Both the position numbers and the translations under genes were made by a program. Under the pieces are notes generated by a model. The model searched no databases. It had not been told where the DNA came from and worked only from the letters and a program-made list of their open reading frames with translations. DNA of 64,000 nt. Source: Microbacterium hydrocarbonoxydans. Lineage in GTDB: Bacteria > Actinomycetota > Actinomycetes > Actinomycetales > Microbacteriaceae. The stretch spans positions 186,001 through 250,000 of the forward strand of contig NZ_JYJB01000006.1 of assembly GCF_000956475.1 (NCBI RefSeq), in the 5' to 3' direction. Positions 52,358 through 60,463 of the stretch are shown piece after piece. The number at the start of each line of letters is the position of its first letter. Position 1 is the stretch's first letter.

Positions 52358-52792
52358 ATGGTCTTAGAAGAGCGCAACGCGTGGACGGGGCTCGTCGTCA
52401 GCGTCATCGCTGTGACGGTGTACGTTCTCGTGCTGCTGCAGCTCGCCGGCGGAGGGCCGCTGACCGAGGTCGACTGGCTGCCGGTCATGCTGTGGACGAT
52501 CGGCCTGAGCGTCGCCGTCACGATCGTCATCACGATCGGATGGGGCATCGCCGTCGGGATGAAGGACCGCGAGGGCGCCTCGCGATCCGACATCCGCGAC
52601 CGTGACATCAGCCGGATGGGAGGCCGTGTCGAGCACGCCTTCCTGGTGATCGCCGGGCTCGGCGTCATCGCCCTGTGCGCGATGGGCGCCGACCTGTTCT
52701 GGATCGCGCACACGATGTTCGCCGGGTTCGCCATCTCGGCCGTGATCGGCGGAATCGCCCGCGTGATCGCCTACCGCCGGGGCCTTCTGTGA
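52358..52792 (+). CDS. four-helix membrane protein of the XRE-linked type
   Basis: A 144-residue protein with four hydrophobic segments: [69 protein letters not shown] and [19 protein letters not shown] 52358 has GGGAGG upstream; the longer frame starting at 52307 would run into the inverted repeat. The stop overlaps the regulator start as TGATG. Such proteins paired with small HTH regulators are common in Gram-positives; function unproven. Confidence 0.85.
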   Translation: MVLEERNAWTGLVVSVIAVTVYVLVLLQLAGGGPLTEVDWLPVMLWTIGLSVAVTIVITIGWGIAVGMKDREGASRSDIRDRDISRMGGRVEHAFLVIAGLGVIALCAMGADLFWIAHTMFAGFAISAVIGGIARVIAYRRGLL

Positions 52793-53013
52793 TGGTCAAG
52801 CCGACGCTCGTCTCGAACAGCATCCGCTCGCATCGCGAGGCTGCGGGTCTCACGCAGGCCGAGCTCGCCCGCACGGTCGGGGTGACCAGGCAGACGCTGA
52901 TCGCGATCGAGCAGCAGAAGTACTCGCCGACGCTCGAGCTGGCGTTCCAGATCGCGAGGGCGTTCGGGGTCGGGCTCGACGAGCTGTTCCAGTATCCGGA
53001 GGTGCCGAGATGA
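52792..53013 (+). CDS. XRE family HTH transcriptional regulator
   Basis: A 73-residue single-domain regulator: [56 protein letters not shown], a Cro/C1-type five-helix HTH of the YozG-like group. Overlaps both neighbours (TGATG before, ATGA after), so it is translated together with the membrane protein and the oxidoreductase. Confidence 0.92.
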   Translation: MVKPTLVSNSIRSHREAAGLTQAELARTVGVTRQTLIAIEQQKYSPTLELAFQIARAFGVGLDELFQYPEVPR

Positions 53014-54005
53014 CCGAGTCGATGAGGGCATGGCGCAACGAGAGCTACGGCCCGGCGGCAGGCGTGCGGCTCGAGCGCGTGCCGATCCCGGTGCCGCGCA
53101 CGGGCGAAGTGCTCCTGCGCATGCGGGCCACCGCGCTCAACGCCGGAGACGTGCGGCTCATGCAGGGCGACCCGCTGCTGGTGCGGCCGGTGTTCGGGCT
53201 CACGCGTCCGAAGCACCCGATCCGCGGGATGGATGCGGTGGGCGAGGTCGTGCAGGCGGGGCCTCACGTGATCGGCGTCGAGATCGGTGACATCGTCGTG
53301 GGCGAGCTGCAGGGCGGAGGCGGGCTCGGCGAGTACGCCGCGGTCTCCGCAGCACGAGTGCAGCCCGTTCCGCCGGGCGTCGACGAACGCGATGCCGTGA
53401 CGCTCCCGATCTCCGGCGGCACGGCCTGGCAGGCGCTCGATATCGCCGGTGTCGGGCTGCGGCGTCGCGCCGAGCGCGTGCTCGTGATCGGCGCATCCGG
53501 TGGCGTCGGGACCTTCGCCGTGCAGTTCGCCGCGCTGCGAGGCGCCGAGGTGTGGGCCAGCTGCGCCGAACGGAATCGAGCCCTCGTCGAGCGGCTCGGC
53601 GCCGTGCGCACGCTCGATCACCGCCGCGAACCGCTCTCGGCGATACCCGGCAGGCACTTCGACGCCGTGATCGACGTCGCCGGCGGCATCGACCTGCGCG
53701 ACCTGCAGCGGCTGGTGAGGGACGACGGCACCATCGTGCTCGTGACGGGCGACGGCGGACACGTGCTCGGCCCGATCCCGCGGATGCTGAAAGCGGCGTT
53801 CCTGTCCATCGGCGGCGGTCCCGGCATCCGCTCGCTCGCCGCGACCAACCGGCCCGAGGTGATCACCAAGATGCTGGAGCTGCTCGCCGCCGGGCGCTTC
53901 GCGCCCGTCGTGGAGCGCGAGTACTCCTTCGACGAGGCGGATGCCGCGCTCGCCCGCATCGAGGAGGGGCACGTCGTCGGCAAGCTCGTCGTCCGAGTGA
54001 GCTGA
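53010..54005 (+). CDS. NAD(P)-dependent alcohol dehydrogenase/quinone reductase-like (MDR)
   Basis: A 331-residue medium-chain dehydrogenase/reductase. GroES-like N-terminal domain ([49 protein letters not shown]) and Rossmann motif [27 protein letters not shown]; zinc ligands are not evident, so the quinone-reductase branch fits. Third gene of the operon with a membrane protein and XRE regulator. Substrate unknown. Confidence 0.9.
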   Translation: MTESMRAWRNESYGPAAGVRLERVPIPVPRTGEVLLRMRATALNAGDVRLMQGDPLLVRPVFGLTRPKHPIRGMDAVGEVVQAGPHVIGVEIGDIVVGELQGGGGLGEYAAVSAARVQPVPPGVDERDAVTLPISGGTAWQALDIAGVGLRRRAERVLVIGASGGVGTFAVQFAALRGAEVWASCAERNRALVERLGAVRTLDHRREPLSAIPGRHFDAVIDVAGGIDLRDLQRLVRDDGTIVLVTGDGGHVLGPIPRMLKAAFLSIGGGPGIRSLAATNRPEVITKMLELLAAGRFAPVVEREYSFDEADAALARIEEGHVVGKLVVRVS

Positions 54006-54084
54006 TCCGGCGCGCTCTGGCGGCTTCCAGGGGCGGGTGACAGAATGGTCGCTGGCGTGCCCGAGTCGCATCTTCCTCGCAACT

Positions 54085-54107
54085 GGGTCCCTGAGCTTGT
54101 CGAAGGG
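54085..54107. repeat. 23-bp dispersed repeat, copy B (reverse orientation)
   Basis: Identical over 23 bases to the reverse complement of 33343-33365 (core GTCCCTGAGCTTGTCGAAGG). It lies in the 174-base gap before the DDAH-like gene. A partly similar GTCGAAGG follows at about 54121. Confidence 0.9.
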
Positions 54108-54179
54108 CCGAGTCGATCGAGTCGAAGGACCGCCGGGCCCCTGGACAGCGTCCGCCGCACCTGTCTCTCAAGGAGCACC

Positions 54180-55076
54180 ATGTCGACGCCTGAAACCACC
54201 CTTCGACAGGCTCAGAGCCCCACAGGGGCTCCCACCCGCACCGCGCATCACCGTCGCTACCTGATGTGCAAGCCGGAGTTCTTCACGGTGAACTACTCGA
54301 TCAACCCGTGGATGGAGCCCGCCAAGCCGACCGACACCGCGAAGGCTGTCGCGCAGTGGCAGAAGCTCTACGACCTGTACCTCGAGCTCGGGCACGAGGT
54401 CGAGCTGATCGAGCCGCTCGCCGGATACCCCGACATGGTCTACACGGCCAACGGCGGGTTCCTGATCGACGGGCGCGCCTATGTGCCGAAGTTCCGATTC
54501 GAGGAGCGCGCCGGCGAAGCCCCGGCCTTCGCCGAGTGGTTCCGCGCAGCAGGCTACGACACGATCATCCCCGAGGAGGTCAACGAGGGCGAAGGCGACT
54601 TCCTGCTCGTCGGCGACGTGATCCTGGCGGGCACCGGCTTCCGCTCGACGGGCGACAGCCACCGCGAAGTCGGCGAGGTGTTCGGCCGCGAGGTCGTCTC
54701 GCTGAACCTCGTCGACCCGCGCTTCTACCACCTCGACACCGCGATCGCGGTGCTCGATCCCGTGCAGGGCGCTGAGAACGGCGGCCCGGAGCACGCCAAC
54801 ATCGCCTACCTGCCCGGCGCGTTCGACGACGCCAGTCGTGCGGTCCTCGAAGAGCGCTTCCCCGACGCGATCCTCGTCTCTGATGAGGACGGATCGGTCT
54901 TCGGCCTGAACTCGGCGAGCGACGGGTACAACGTGATCATCTCGCCGCGCGCGAAGGGCTTCGAGGTGCAGCTGCGCGACCGCGGCTACAACCCGATCCT
55001 CATCGACCTGTCCGAGCTGCTGCTCGGCGGGGGCGGCATCAAGTGCTGCACCCTCGAACTGCGCGGTGCGAAGTGA
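54180..55076 (+). CDS. dimethylarginine dimethylaminohydrolase-like / arginine-hydrolysing protein
   Basis: A 298-residue amidinotransferase-superfamily hydrolase, fold of dimethylargininase and arginine deiminase. FTVNYSINPWM, DMVYTANGGFLIDGRAYVPKF, GEGDFLLVGD, STGDSHREV and the C-terminal GGGGIKCCTLEL with nucleophile Cys match. It acts on an arginine-type guanidinium; the downstream ornithine aminotransferase hints at an arginine to ornithine reaction, which only assay can show. AAGGAG (54170-54175) sets the ATG; the first 20 codons include a copy of the dispersed repeat (54199-54221: TTLRQAQSPTG). The stop overlaps the next GTG start. Confidence 0.85.
   Translation: MSTPETTLRQAQSPTGAPTRTAHHRRYLMCKPEFFTVNYSINPWMEPAKPTDTAKAVAQWQKLYDLYLELGHEVELIEPLAGYPDMVYTANGGFLIDGRAYVPKFRFEERAGEAPAFAEWFRAAGYDTIIPEEVNEGEGDFLLVGDVILAGTGFRSTGDSHREVGEVFGREVVSLNLVDPRFYHLDTAIAVLDPVQGAENGGPEHANIAYLPGAFDDASRAVLEERFPDAILVSDEDGSVFGLNSASDGYNVIISPRAKGFEVQLRDRGYNPILIDLSELLLGGGGIKCCTLELRGAK
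54199..54221. repeat. dispersed repeat, copy C (within coding sequence)
   Basis: CCTTCGACAGGCTCAGAGCC-type sequence, 20 of 23 bases as copy A, encoding TLRQAQSP near the N-terminus of the DDAH-like protein. Confidence 0.8.
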
Positions 55077-56329
55077 CGACCGCGGGCGCTTCGACGGGCT
55101 CAGCGACCCAGGGGGCGGGCTCAGCGACCCAGGACGCGGGCTCAGCGACCCAGGGAGTCGAGGAGCACGTCGCCCGCAACTACAACCCGCTGCCCGTCAA
55201 CATCGCGCGCGCTGAGGGCGCGTGGGTGACCGACGTCGAGGGCAAGCGGTACCTCGACCTGCTCGCGGCCTACTCGGCCGTGAACTTCGGTCACCGGCAT
55301 CCCGCCCTCGTCGCCGCGCTCACCGAGCAGCTCGGGCGGGTGACCCTGACCAGCCGCGCGTTCATGAGCGACCGACTCGAGCCGTTCGCCGCGGCGCTCG
55401 CGACGCTGTGCGGCAAGGACCTGGTCCTTCCGATGAACACGGGCGCCGAAGCGGTCGAGACCGGCATCAAGGTCGCCCGCGCATGGGGCTACCGCGTCAA
55501 GGGCATCGCCGAGGACCGCGCGCGCATCATCGTCGCCGCAGGGAACTTCCACGGCCGCACCACGACGATCGTGAGCTTCAGCGACGACGAGCAGGCGCGC
55601 GACGATTTCGGGCCGTACACGCCCGGATTCGACGTGGTGCCCTATGGCGATGCGGATGCCGTCGCCGCCGCGATCACCGACGACACCGCCGCGGTGCTTC
55701 TCGAGCCGATCCAGGGCGAGGGTGGCGTGATCATCCCGCCGGACGGCTACCTGCGCCGCATCCGCGAGATCTGCGACGAGAAGAACGTGCTGTTCATCGC
55801 CGACGAGATCCAGTCGGGTCTCGGCCGCGTGGGGGAGACGTTCGCGTGCGATCGCGAAGGCGTCGTGCCCGACCTCTACCTGCTCGGCAAGGCGCTCGGC
55901 GGCGGGCTTCTGCCCGTCTCGGCCGTCGTCGGCGACAGCGATGTGCTGGGCGTCATCCGGCCCGGCGAGCACGGCTCGACCTTCGGCGGAAACCCTCTGG
56001 CCGCGGCCGTCGGCCTGCGCGTGGTGGAGATGCTCGAGAGCGGCGAGGTGCAGGAGCGCGCCCGCGCGCTGGGCGCCCATCTGGCGACCTCGCTGGAGTC
56101 GCTGATCGGGCACGGTGTCACCGCGGTCCGCATCGCGGGACTGTGGGCGGGAGTCGACATCGATCCGGCTCTCGGAACCGGTCGGGAGATCGCCGAGAAG
56201 CTGCTCGAGCGCGGCGTGCTCGTGAAGGACACGCACGGTCAGACCATCCGCATCGCGCCGCCCATCGTGGTGCGCGCGACCGAACTCGACTGGGCGGTCG
56301 AGCAGCTGCGGCTCGTTCTCGAGCGCTGA
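55073..56329 (+). CDS. rocD: ornithine aminotransferase
   Basis: A 418-residue PLP enzyme of the class III aminotransferases: NYNPLPVNIARAEGAWVTDVEGKRYLDLLAAYSAVNFGHRHP, MNTGAEAVETGIKVARAWGY, NFHGRTTTIVSFSDDEQARDDFGPYTPGF, and the PLP lysine in LLGKALGGGLLPVSAVVG. It converts ornithine to glutamate semialdehyde. The GTG overlaps the upstream stop. Residues about 4-25 are low-complexity GSATQGA/GSATQDA/GSATQG, three 21-base repeats derived from the dispersed repeat; the enzyme proper starts near EEHVARNYNPLP. A hairpin follows at 56336-56369. Confidence 0.93.
   Translation: MTTAGASTGSATQGAGSATQDAGSATQGVEEHVARNYNPLPVNIARAEGAWVTDVEGKRYLDLLAAYSAVNFGHRHPALVAALTEQLGRVTLTSRAFMSDRLEPFAAALATLCGKDLVLPMNTGAEAVETGIKVARAWGYRVKGIAEDRARIIVAAGNFHGRTTTIVSFSDDEQARDDFGPYTPGFDVVPYGDADAVAAAITDDTAAVLLEPIQGEGGVIIPPDGYLRRIREICDEKNVLFIADEIQSGLGRVGETFACDREGVVPDLYLLGKALGGGLLPVSAVVGDSDVLGVIRPGEHGSTFGGNPLAAAVGLRVVEMLESGEVQERARALGAHLATSLESLIGHGVTAVRIAGLWAGVDIDPALGTGREIAEKLLERGVLVKDTHGQTIRIAPPIVVRATELDWAVEQLRLVLER
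55087..55156. repeat. three 21-bp tandem repeats in rocD leader codons, from dispersed repeat copy D
   Basis: 55087-55109 is a diverged copy (19 of 23) of the dispersed repeat. The piece GGGCTCAGCGACCCAGG is then repeated twice more at 21-base intervals, to about 55156, encoding the tandem GSATQxA heptapeptide. The period is a multiple of three so the frame is kept. Confidence 0.88.
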
Positions 56330-56335
56330 TCCCCA

Positions 56336-56369
56336 GCCGGTGGCGGGCAGAGGCCCTGCCGCCACCGGC
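56336..56369. terminator. hairpin after rocD
   Basis: Arms 56336-56350 and 56356-56369 pair over 14 positions with one bulged G (GCCGGTGGCG core), loop of five. It lies between stops at 56329 (+) and 56386 (-); no T-run. Confidence 0.75.
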
Positions 56370-56385
56370 AGCTCGGTCCGACGGA

Positions 56386-56805
56386 TCAGGCAGGATCGTC
56401 GGGGTCGAGGGTCTTCAGGCTGTCCTCCTCGACCTCGTTGTCGGCGCCCAGCTGCTCCTCGGTGCTCTCGTCGCCGCCGAGAGAGGTCCTGCGCTCCGGG
56501 TCGGCATCGCCCTGGATCGCCCCGCCGGTTCCGCCTTCTGAGCTGTCGCCCTGAATGGCTCCGCCGGTGCCTCCCGCGCCGCTGTCTCCCTGGATCGCGC
56601 CGCCCGTCGCGTCTTCGGGCCAGCTGTCGCCCTGCAGAGCGCCTTCGTGTGCGCCGTCATCGCCCGCGTATCCGTCGGGGGCCGTGTTGTGCTCCGGGAT
56701 GCGGTCGGGGTCGCCGTCATGCGAAGCGCGGTCCGCGCCGTCCACGTCGGGCGCGCCCTCGGCCGGGTCCTCGGGGTGAGGTGTGCGTTCCATGTTCTCG
56801 TCCAT
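56386..56805 (-). CDS. acidic low-complexity protein with GGAIQGDS repeats
   Basis: A 139-residue protein rich in Asp, Glu and Gly, with no membrane segment. The octapeptide GGAIQGDS, or near copies (EGALQGDS, GGAIQGDA), occurs four times. Highly acidic ends (MERTPHPEDPAEGAPDVD and NEVEEDSLKTLDPDDPA) make it likely disordered. Similar short acidic proteins recur in Microbacteriaceae but have no assigned role. Start at ATG 56805; another ATG follows four codons later. Confidence 0.68.
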   Translation of the reverse strand: MDENMERTPHPEDPAEGAPDVDGADRASHDGDPDRIPEHNTAPDGYAGDDGAHEGALQGDSWPEDATGGAIQGDSGAGGTGGAIQGDSSEGGTGGAIQGDADPERRTSLGGDESTEEQLGADNEVEEDSLKTLDPDDPA

Positions 56806-56879
56806 GCGGCAGACGGTACGCCGCGGATGCCGGACGGATGAGGGGGTTGACACCGGAGGACGTCGTGATCTGCGTCGCC

Positions 56880-58205
56880 TCAGTCGTTCTTGGCGGTGCG
56901 GATCGGGGTGGTCGCGGCTGCCTCGTCGCTGAACTCGACCGGGTCGACGACCTCGATCGGTCGCGTCTCGTCGAGTGTGACCAGGAAACGCCGGCTCTCG
57001 TCGCGGCGCAGGCGACCGCTCGTGAGCATCCAGGTCAGCCCGATGGCGCAGGCGAGGAGCCCGGCGACACCGCCGAGCATGATCGCCGTTCGGGGGCCGA
57101 AAGCATCCGCCACCCAGCCCGCGATCGGGGCGCCGACCGGCGTCGACCCCATGATGACCGCCATGTAGAGGGCGAGCACTCGTCCGCGGAGAGCCGGGTC
57201 GGTCGTGGTCTGCACGTAGCCGTTCGCGGTCGTGAGCAGCGTGACGATCGTGAAGCCCGTGAACATCAGCGTCACGGCGTATGCGGCGTAGGTCGGCATC
57301 GAGGCAGAGACGAACGCGAACACCCCGAAGCCGCCGGCGGCGAGCACGACCACCCGCACGCGCGCCCGCTCACGGCGTGCCGCGAGCAGCGCGCCGGTGA
57401 GCGATCCGATCGCGAGGATCGAGCTGAGCACGCCGTAGCCGTCCGCGCCCGCGCCGAACTCGATCGCCATGGTCGAGGCGAAGATGGGGAAGTTCATGCC
57501 GAAGGCGCCGATCAGGAACACCGTCACGAACACCACCCGCAGGTCGCTGCGCCCCCACACGTAGCGGAAGCCTGCGGCGAGACCCCCGCGGCTGCGGTTC
57601 TTGAGGCGCGGCGCGAGCTGACCCTGCCGCATGATCAGGAGCGCCACGATCATCGCGAGGAACGTCGCGGCGTTCACGACGAACACCCAGCCCGACCCGA
57701 TCGCGACGATCAGCAGCCCGCCCACGGCCGGGCCGATCATCCGCGCCATGTTGAACGACGCCGAGTTCAGGGCGACCGCGTTCGAGGTGTCTCCGGTCGA
57801 CACCATGTCGGAGACGAACGCCTGCCGCGCAGGGGCGTCGAATGCGTTCACGACGCCGAATCCGGCGGCGAAGCAGAACATCATCGGCAGGGTCATGACG
57901 TCGGTGAGCAGCAGCACGCCGACCGCGATCGCGAGCAGCAGCAGCAGGCTCTGCGTGACGAGCAGGATGCGGCGACGGTCGAAACGGTCTGCGACCCATC
58001 CGGTCAGGCTCACCAGCACCAGCGGCGGGCCGAACTGCAGGGCCATCGTGGCGCCCATCGCCGCGGCGTCGTTGTTCGTCAGCTCGGTGAGGACGACCCA
58101 GTCCTGGGCGGTCGACTGCATCCACCCGCCGATGTTCGACACCAGCGCGCCCGCGAACCAGATGCGGTAGTTGACGTTCGCGAACGACCGGAACATCCCG
58201 CTCAT
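56880..58205 (-). CDS. MFS transporter
   Basis: A 441-residue major facilitator of the enterobactin-exporter/TetA-like kind with about 11-12 helices. FANVNYRIWFAGALVSNIGGWMQSTAQDWVVL is helix 1 and the loop motif GWVADRFDRRRILLVTQ follows helix 2. Start ATG 58205 overlaps the MarR stop by ATGA, so the MarR gene probably represses it. Substrate unknown; drug or siderophore export is typical. Confidence 0.92.
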   Translation of the reverse strand: MSGMFRSFANVNYRIWFAGALVSNIGGWMQSTAQDWVVLTELTNNDAAAMGATMALQFGPPLVLVSLTGWVADRFDRRRILLVTQSLLLLLAIAVGVLLLTDVMTLPMMFCFAAGFGVVNAFDAPARQAFVSDMVSTGDTSNAVALNSASFNMARMIGPAVGGLLIVAIGSGWVFVVNAATFLAMIVALLIMRQGQLAPRLKNRSRGGLAAGFRYVWGRSDLRVVFVTVFLIGAFGMNFPIFASTMAIEFGAGADGYGVLSSILAIGSLTGALLAARRERARVRVVVLAAGGFGVFAFVSASMPTYAAYAVTLMFTGFTIVTLLTTANGYVQTTTDPALRGRVLALYMAVIMGSTPVGAPIAGWVADAFGPRTAIMLGGVAGLLACAIGLTWMLTSGRLRRDESRRFLVTLDETRPIEVVDPVEFSDEAAATTPIRTAKND

Positions 58206-58642
58206 CGCTCGGCCAGCTTCCACATCAGCGCAGCCGCGTCGCGCAGCGTGTGCACCTCGTCCGCAGTGAGCTCCAGGTGCTGCATCGCATCGATGAGAAG
58301 CTCGTCGCGGCGCTGCATGGTCCGCTCGACGATGTCGATGCCGGCAGGAGTCACGTCGACCTGCACGCGGCGCCGGTCGTGGTCGTCGACGGTGCGGGTG
58401 ACGAGACCCTGCTCCTCGAGGCCGTTGATCAGGCTCGTCATCGAGGGGGCGGTGACCCGCTCGCGCTCCGCGAGGGCGGTGATCGTGCGGCGTCCGTGCA
58501 GACGCAGGGTCATCAGGACTCCGAGCTGCGCATCGCTCATCGCGTCGGCCACGCGGACGCATCGAAGTCGTCGGGCCAGACGGAACGTGGCGAGGCGCAG
58601 GTCTGCGGCCGTGACGGACAGGGCTTCGTTGGATGCAGACAT
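58202..58642 (-). CDS. MarR family transcriptional regulator
   Basis: A 146-residue MarR-type regulator: LATFRLARRLRCVRVADAMSDAQLGVLMTLRLHGRRTITALAERERVTAPSMTSLINGLEEQGLVTRTVDDHDRRRVQVDVTPAG. First gene of a two-gene operon with the MFS exporter, and probably self-regulated through the perfect palindrome that touches its start codon. Confidence 0.94.
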   Translation of the reverse strand: MSASNEALSVTAADLRLATFRLARRLRCVRVADAMSDAQLGVLMTLRLHGRRTITALAERERVTAPSMTSLINGLEEQGLVTRTVDDHDRRRVQVDVTPAGIDIVERTMQRRDELLIDAMQHLELTADEVHTLRDAAALMWKLAER

Positions 58643-58662
58643 TACTTAGACAGTCTAAGTAA
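58642..58662. promoter_or_regulatory. perfect 21-base palindrome over the MarR start
   Basis: TTACTTAGAC-A-GTCTAAGTAA is a perfect palindrome, odd-centred, whose first base is the last base of the regulator's start codon on the other strand. A bound regulator would block both initiation and the ribosome-binding site. Strong candidate for autoregulation, and it also faces the cutC gene. Confidence 0.85.
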
Positions 58663-58715
58663 AATTCTCGCCGCAGGGAAGAGGAGGACGGCCGCGGGCG
58701 CGCGACAATGGGAGA

Positions 58716-59453
58716 ATGCCGCACACCCCCGCCCTGGAGATCGCCGTGCAGGACCCTGCGGGCGTCCGTGTCGCGGGCGCGGTCGGCGCCGTGCGGGTCG
58801 AGCTCGCACAGGGGCTCGCGCTCGGCGGGCTCACGCCCTCGCCCGCCACCCTCGAACTGTGCCTCGCTGTCGCCGCCGACGCCGGTGTCGAGGTGCACGT
58901 GCTCGTACGGCCCCGCGCCGGAGGGTTCCACTACGACGCCGAGGAGCTCGCGCTGACCGAGCTCGACGTGCGCCGAGCGGTCGCGGCCGGGGCGCACGGC
59001 GTCGTGATCGGCGCACTCGATGGGACCGGTGTCCTCGACCTCCAGGCCATGGCCCGGCTTCGAGACGCGGCGGGCGGAGCATCCGTCACCCTGCACCGGG
59101 CAATCGACGTCTCCGCCGATCCGCTCGTAACCCTCGCGGCGGCCCGGTCGCTGGGCCTTCGCCGTGTGCTCACCTCGGGTGGCGCGTCGACCGCGGTCGA
59201 GGGGATCGACACGCTGCGCGCTCTCGTGGCGGCCGCGGAGGGAGAGATCGAGATCATGGCGGGAAGCGGGGTGGATGCCGCATCCGCTCCGGCCCTCGTC
59301 GACACCGGCGTCGACGCGCTGCACTTCTCGGCCAAGCGCACCGTGCGTGGCGACGGTGGCGTGCGGATGGGGTCGGCGGCGGACGGGATCGGGGGCTACG
59401 AGGTGACAGACCTCGCGACCGCGCAGTCGGTGAAAGACGCCCTGTCGCGCTGA
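58716..59453 (+). CDS. cutC: copper homeostasis protein CutC
   Basis: A 245-residue TIM-barrel CutC protein: LEIAVQDPAGVRVAGAVGAVRVELAQGLALGGLTPS, VLVRPRAGGFHYDAEE, GAHGVVIGALDGTGVLD, VTLHRAIDVS and VLTSGGASTAVEGIDTL are near-canonical. Despite the name, its role in copper handling is weakly supported in bacteria. It is divergent from the MarR/MFS pair. ATG at 58716. Confidence 0.93.
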   Translation: MPHTPALEIAVQDPAGVRVAGAVGAVRVELAQGLALGGLTPSPATLELCLAVAADAGVEVHVLVRPRAGGFHYDAEELALTELDVRRAVAAGAHGVVIGALDGTGVLDLQAMARLRDAAGGASVTLHRAIDVSADPLVTLAAARSLGLRRVLTSGGASTAVEGIDTLRALVAAAEGEIEIMAGSGVDAASAPALVDTGVDALHFSAKRTVRGDGGVRMGSAADGIGGYEVTDLATAQSVKDALSR

Positions 59454-59502
59454 ACTGCGTCCTGCACGGCGCTGAGCGGGCGCAGGGTCGTATGGTGGGT
59501 GG

Positions 59503-60357
59503 GTGACGGAGACCAGAGAGTTCACGGATTCCCACGGCATCGCCATCGTCTACGACGTCCACCCCGCGGCGGGTGAGGCGCGAGGGGTCGTGCAGCTGCT
59601 GCACGGGGTCGGCGAGCATGCCGGCCGCTACGGGGCGCTGATCGCCTCGCTCACCCGGGCCGGATTCATCGTCTACGCCGACGACCACCGCGGGCACGGG
59701 CGCACCGGCATCCGCCAGCACAACCACCCGGCGAAGCTCGGCAGGCTGGGCAAGGGCGGCATCCGCGCCGCCAAGGAGGCGATCTGGCAGCTCACCGGGA
59801 TCATCCGCGAAGAGCATCCCGACCTGCCGCTCGTGCTGCTCGGGCACTCGTGGGGATCGTTCCTCGCGCAGATGCTCGTGAACGACCACCCCGAGGCGTG
59901 GGATGCCGTGATCCTGTCGGGCTCGGCGCTGCGCACGCCCGCGTCGCTGAACGCCGCACCGCTCAACGCCCGCTGGAAGGCGCAGGATGCCACAGGGCTG
60001 GAGTGGCTCAGCCGCGACCCGGCCGTGTGGAAGGAGTTCTCGGACGACCCGCTCACGACCGACGTGCCGCTGCTGAAGCTCTTCGGGCCCATCGAGGCTG
60101 CGCGGCTCTACGGTCGTCCGCGCCGAGATCTCGGGCGCGACGTCCCGTTGCTTCTCATGGTCGGCCGTGACGACCCGGTCGGCGGCCCCCGCAGCGTGCA
60201 CAAGCTCGCTGACGAGTACCGCACCCGATCGGGTCTCACCGACGTCACGACGCTCGTCTACCCCGACGCCCGTCACGAGATCTTCAACGAGCTGCAGCAG
60301 TCCGAGGTGCGCGCGGACCTCCTCGCCTGGCTCGACACGCGCATTCCCCGCCGCTGA
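59503..60357 (+). CDS. alpha/beta hydrolase (monoacylglycerol-lipase-like)
   Basis: A 284-residue serine hydrolase of the S33/lysophospholipase type: nucleophile in GHSWGSFLAQ, catalytic Asp near LLMVGRDDPVGG and His in PDARHEIFNE; the sequence VVQLLHGVGEHAGRYG is the oxyanion strand. GTG start at 59503. It would split monoacylglycerols or similar esters; substrate unproven. Confidence 0.9.
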   Translation: MTETREFTDSHGIAIVYDVHPAAGEARGVVQLLHGVGEHAGRYGALIASLTRAGFIVYADDHRGHGRTGIRQHNHPAKLGRLGKGGIRAAKEAIWQLTGIIREEHPDLPLVLLGHSWGSFLAQMLVNDHPEAWDAVILSGSALRTPASLNAAPLNARWKAQDATGLEWLSRDPAVWKEFSDDPLTTDVPLLKLFGPIEAARLYGRPRRDLGRDVPLLLMVGRDDPVGGPRSVHKLADEYRTRSGLTDVTTLVYPDARHEIFNELQQSEVRADLLAWLDTRIPRR

Positions 60358-60463
60358 AACATTTCGTTCGGAGTCCCGTCATTACGTCGGGTGATCCTGC
60401 GTGACGCCACCCGCGTCGCCGCCACCTCTCGCGTCATAGATTCGCGGCGAGAGGGAGGTGCTG

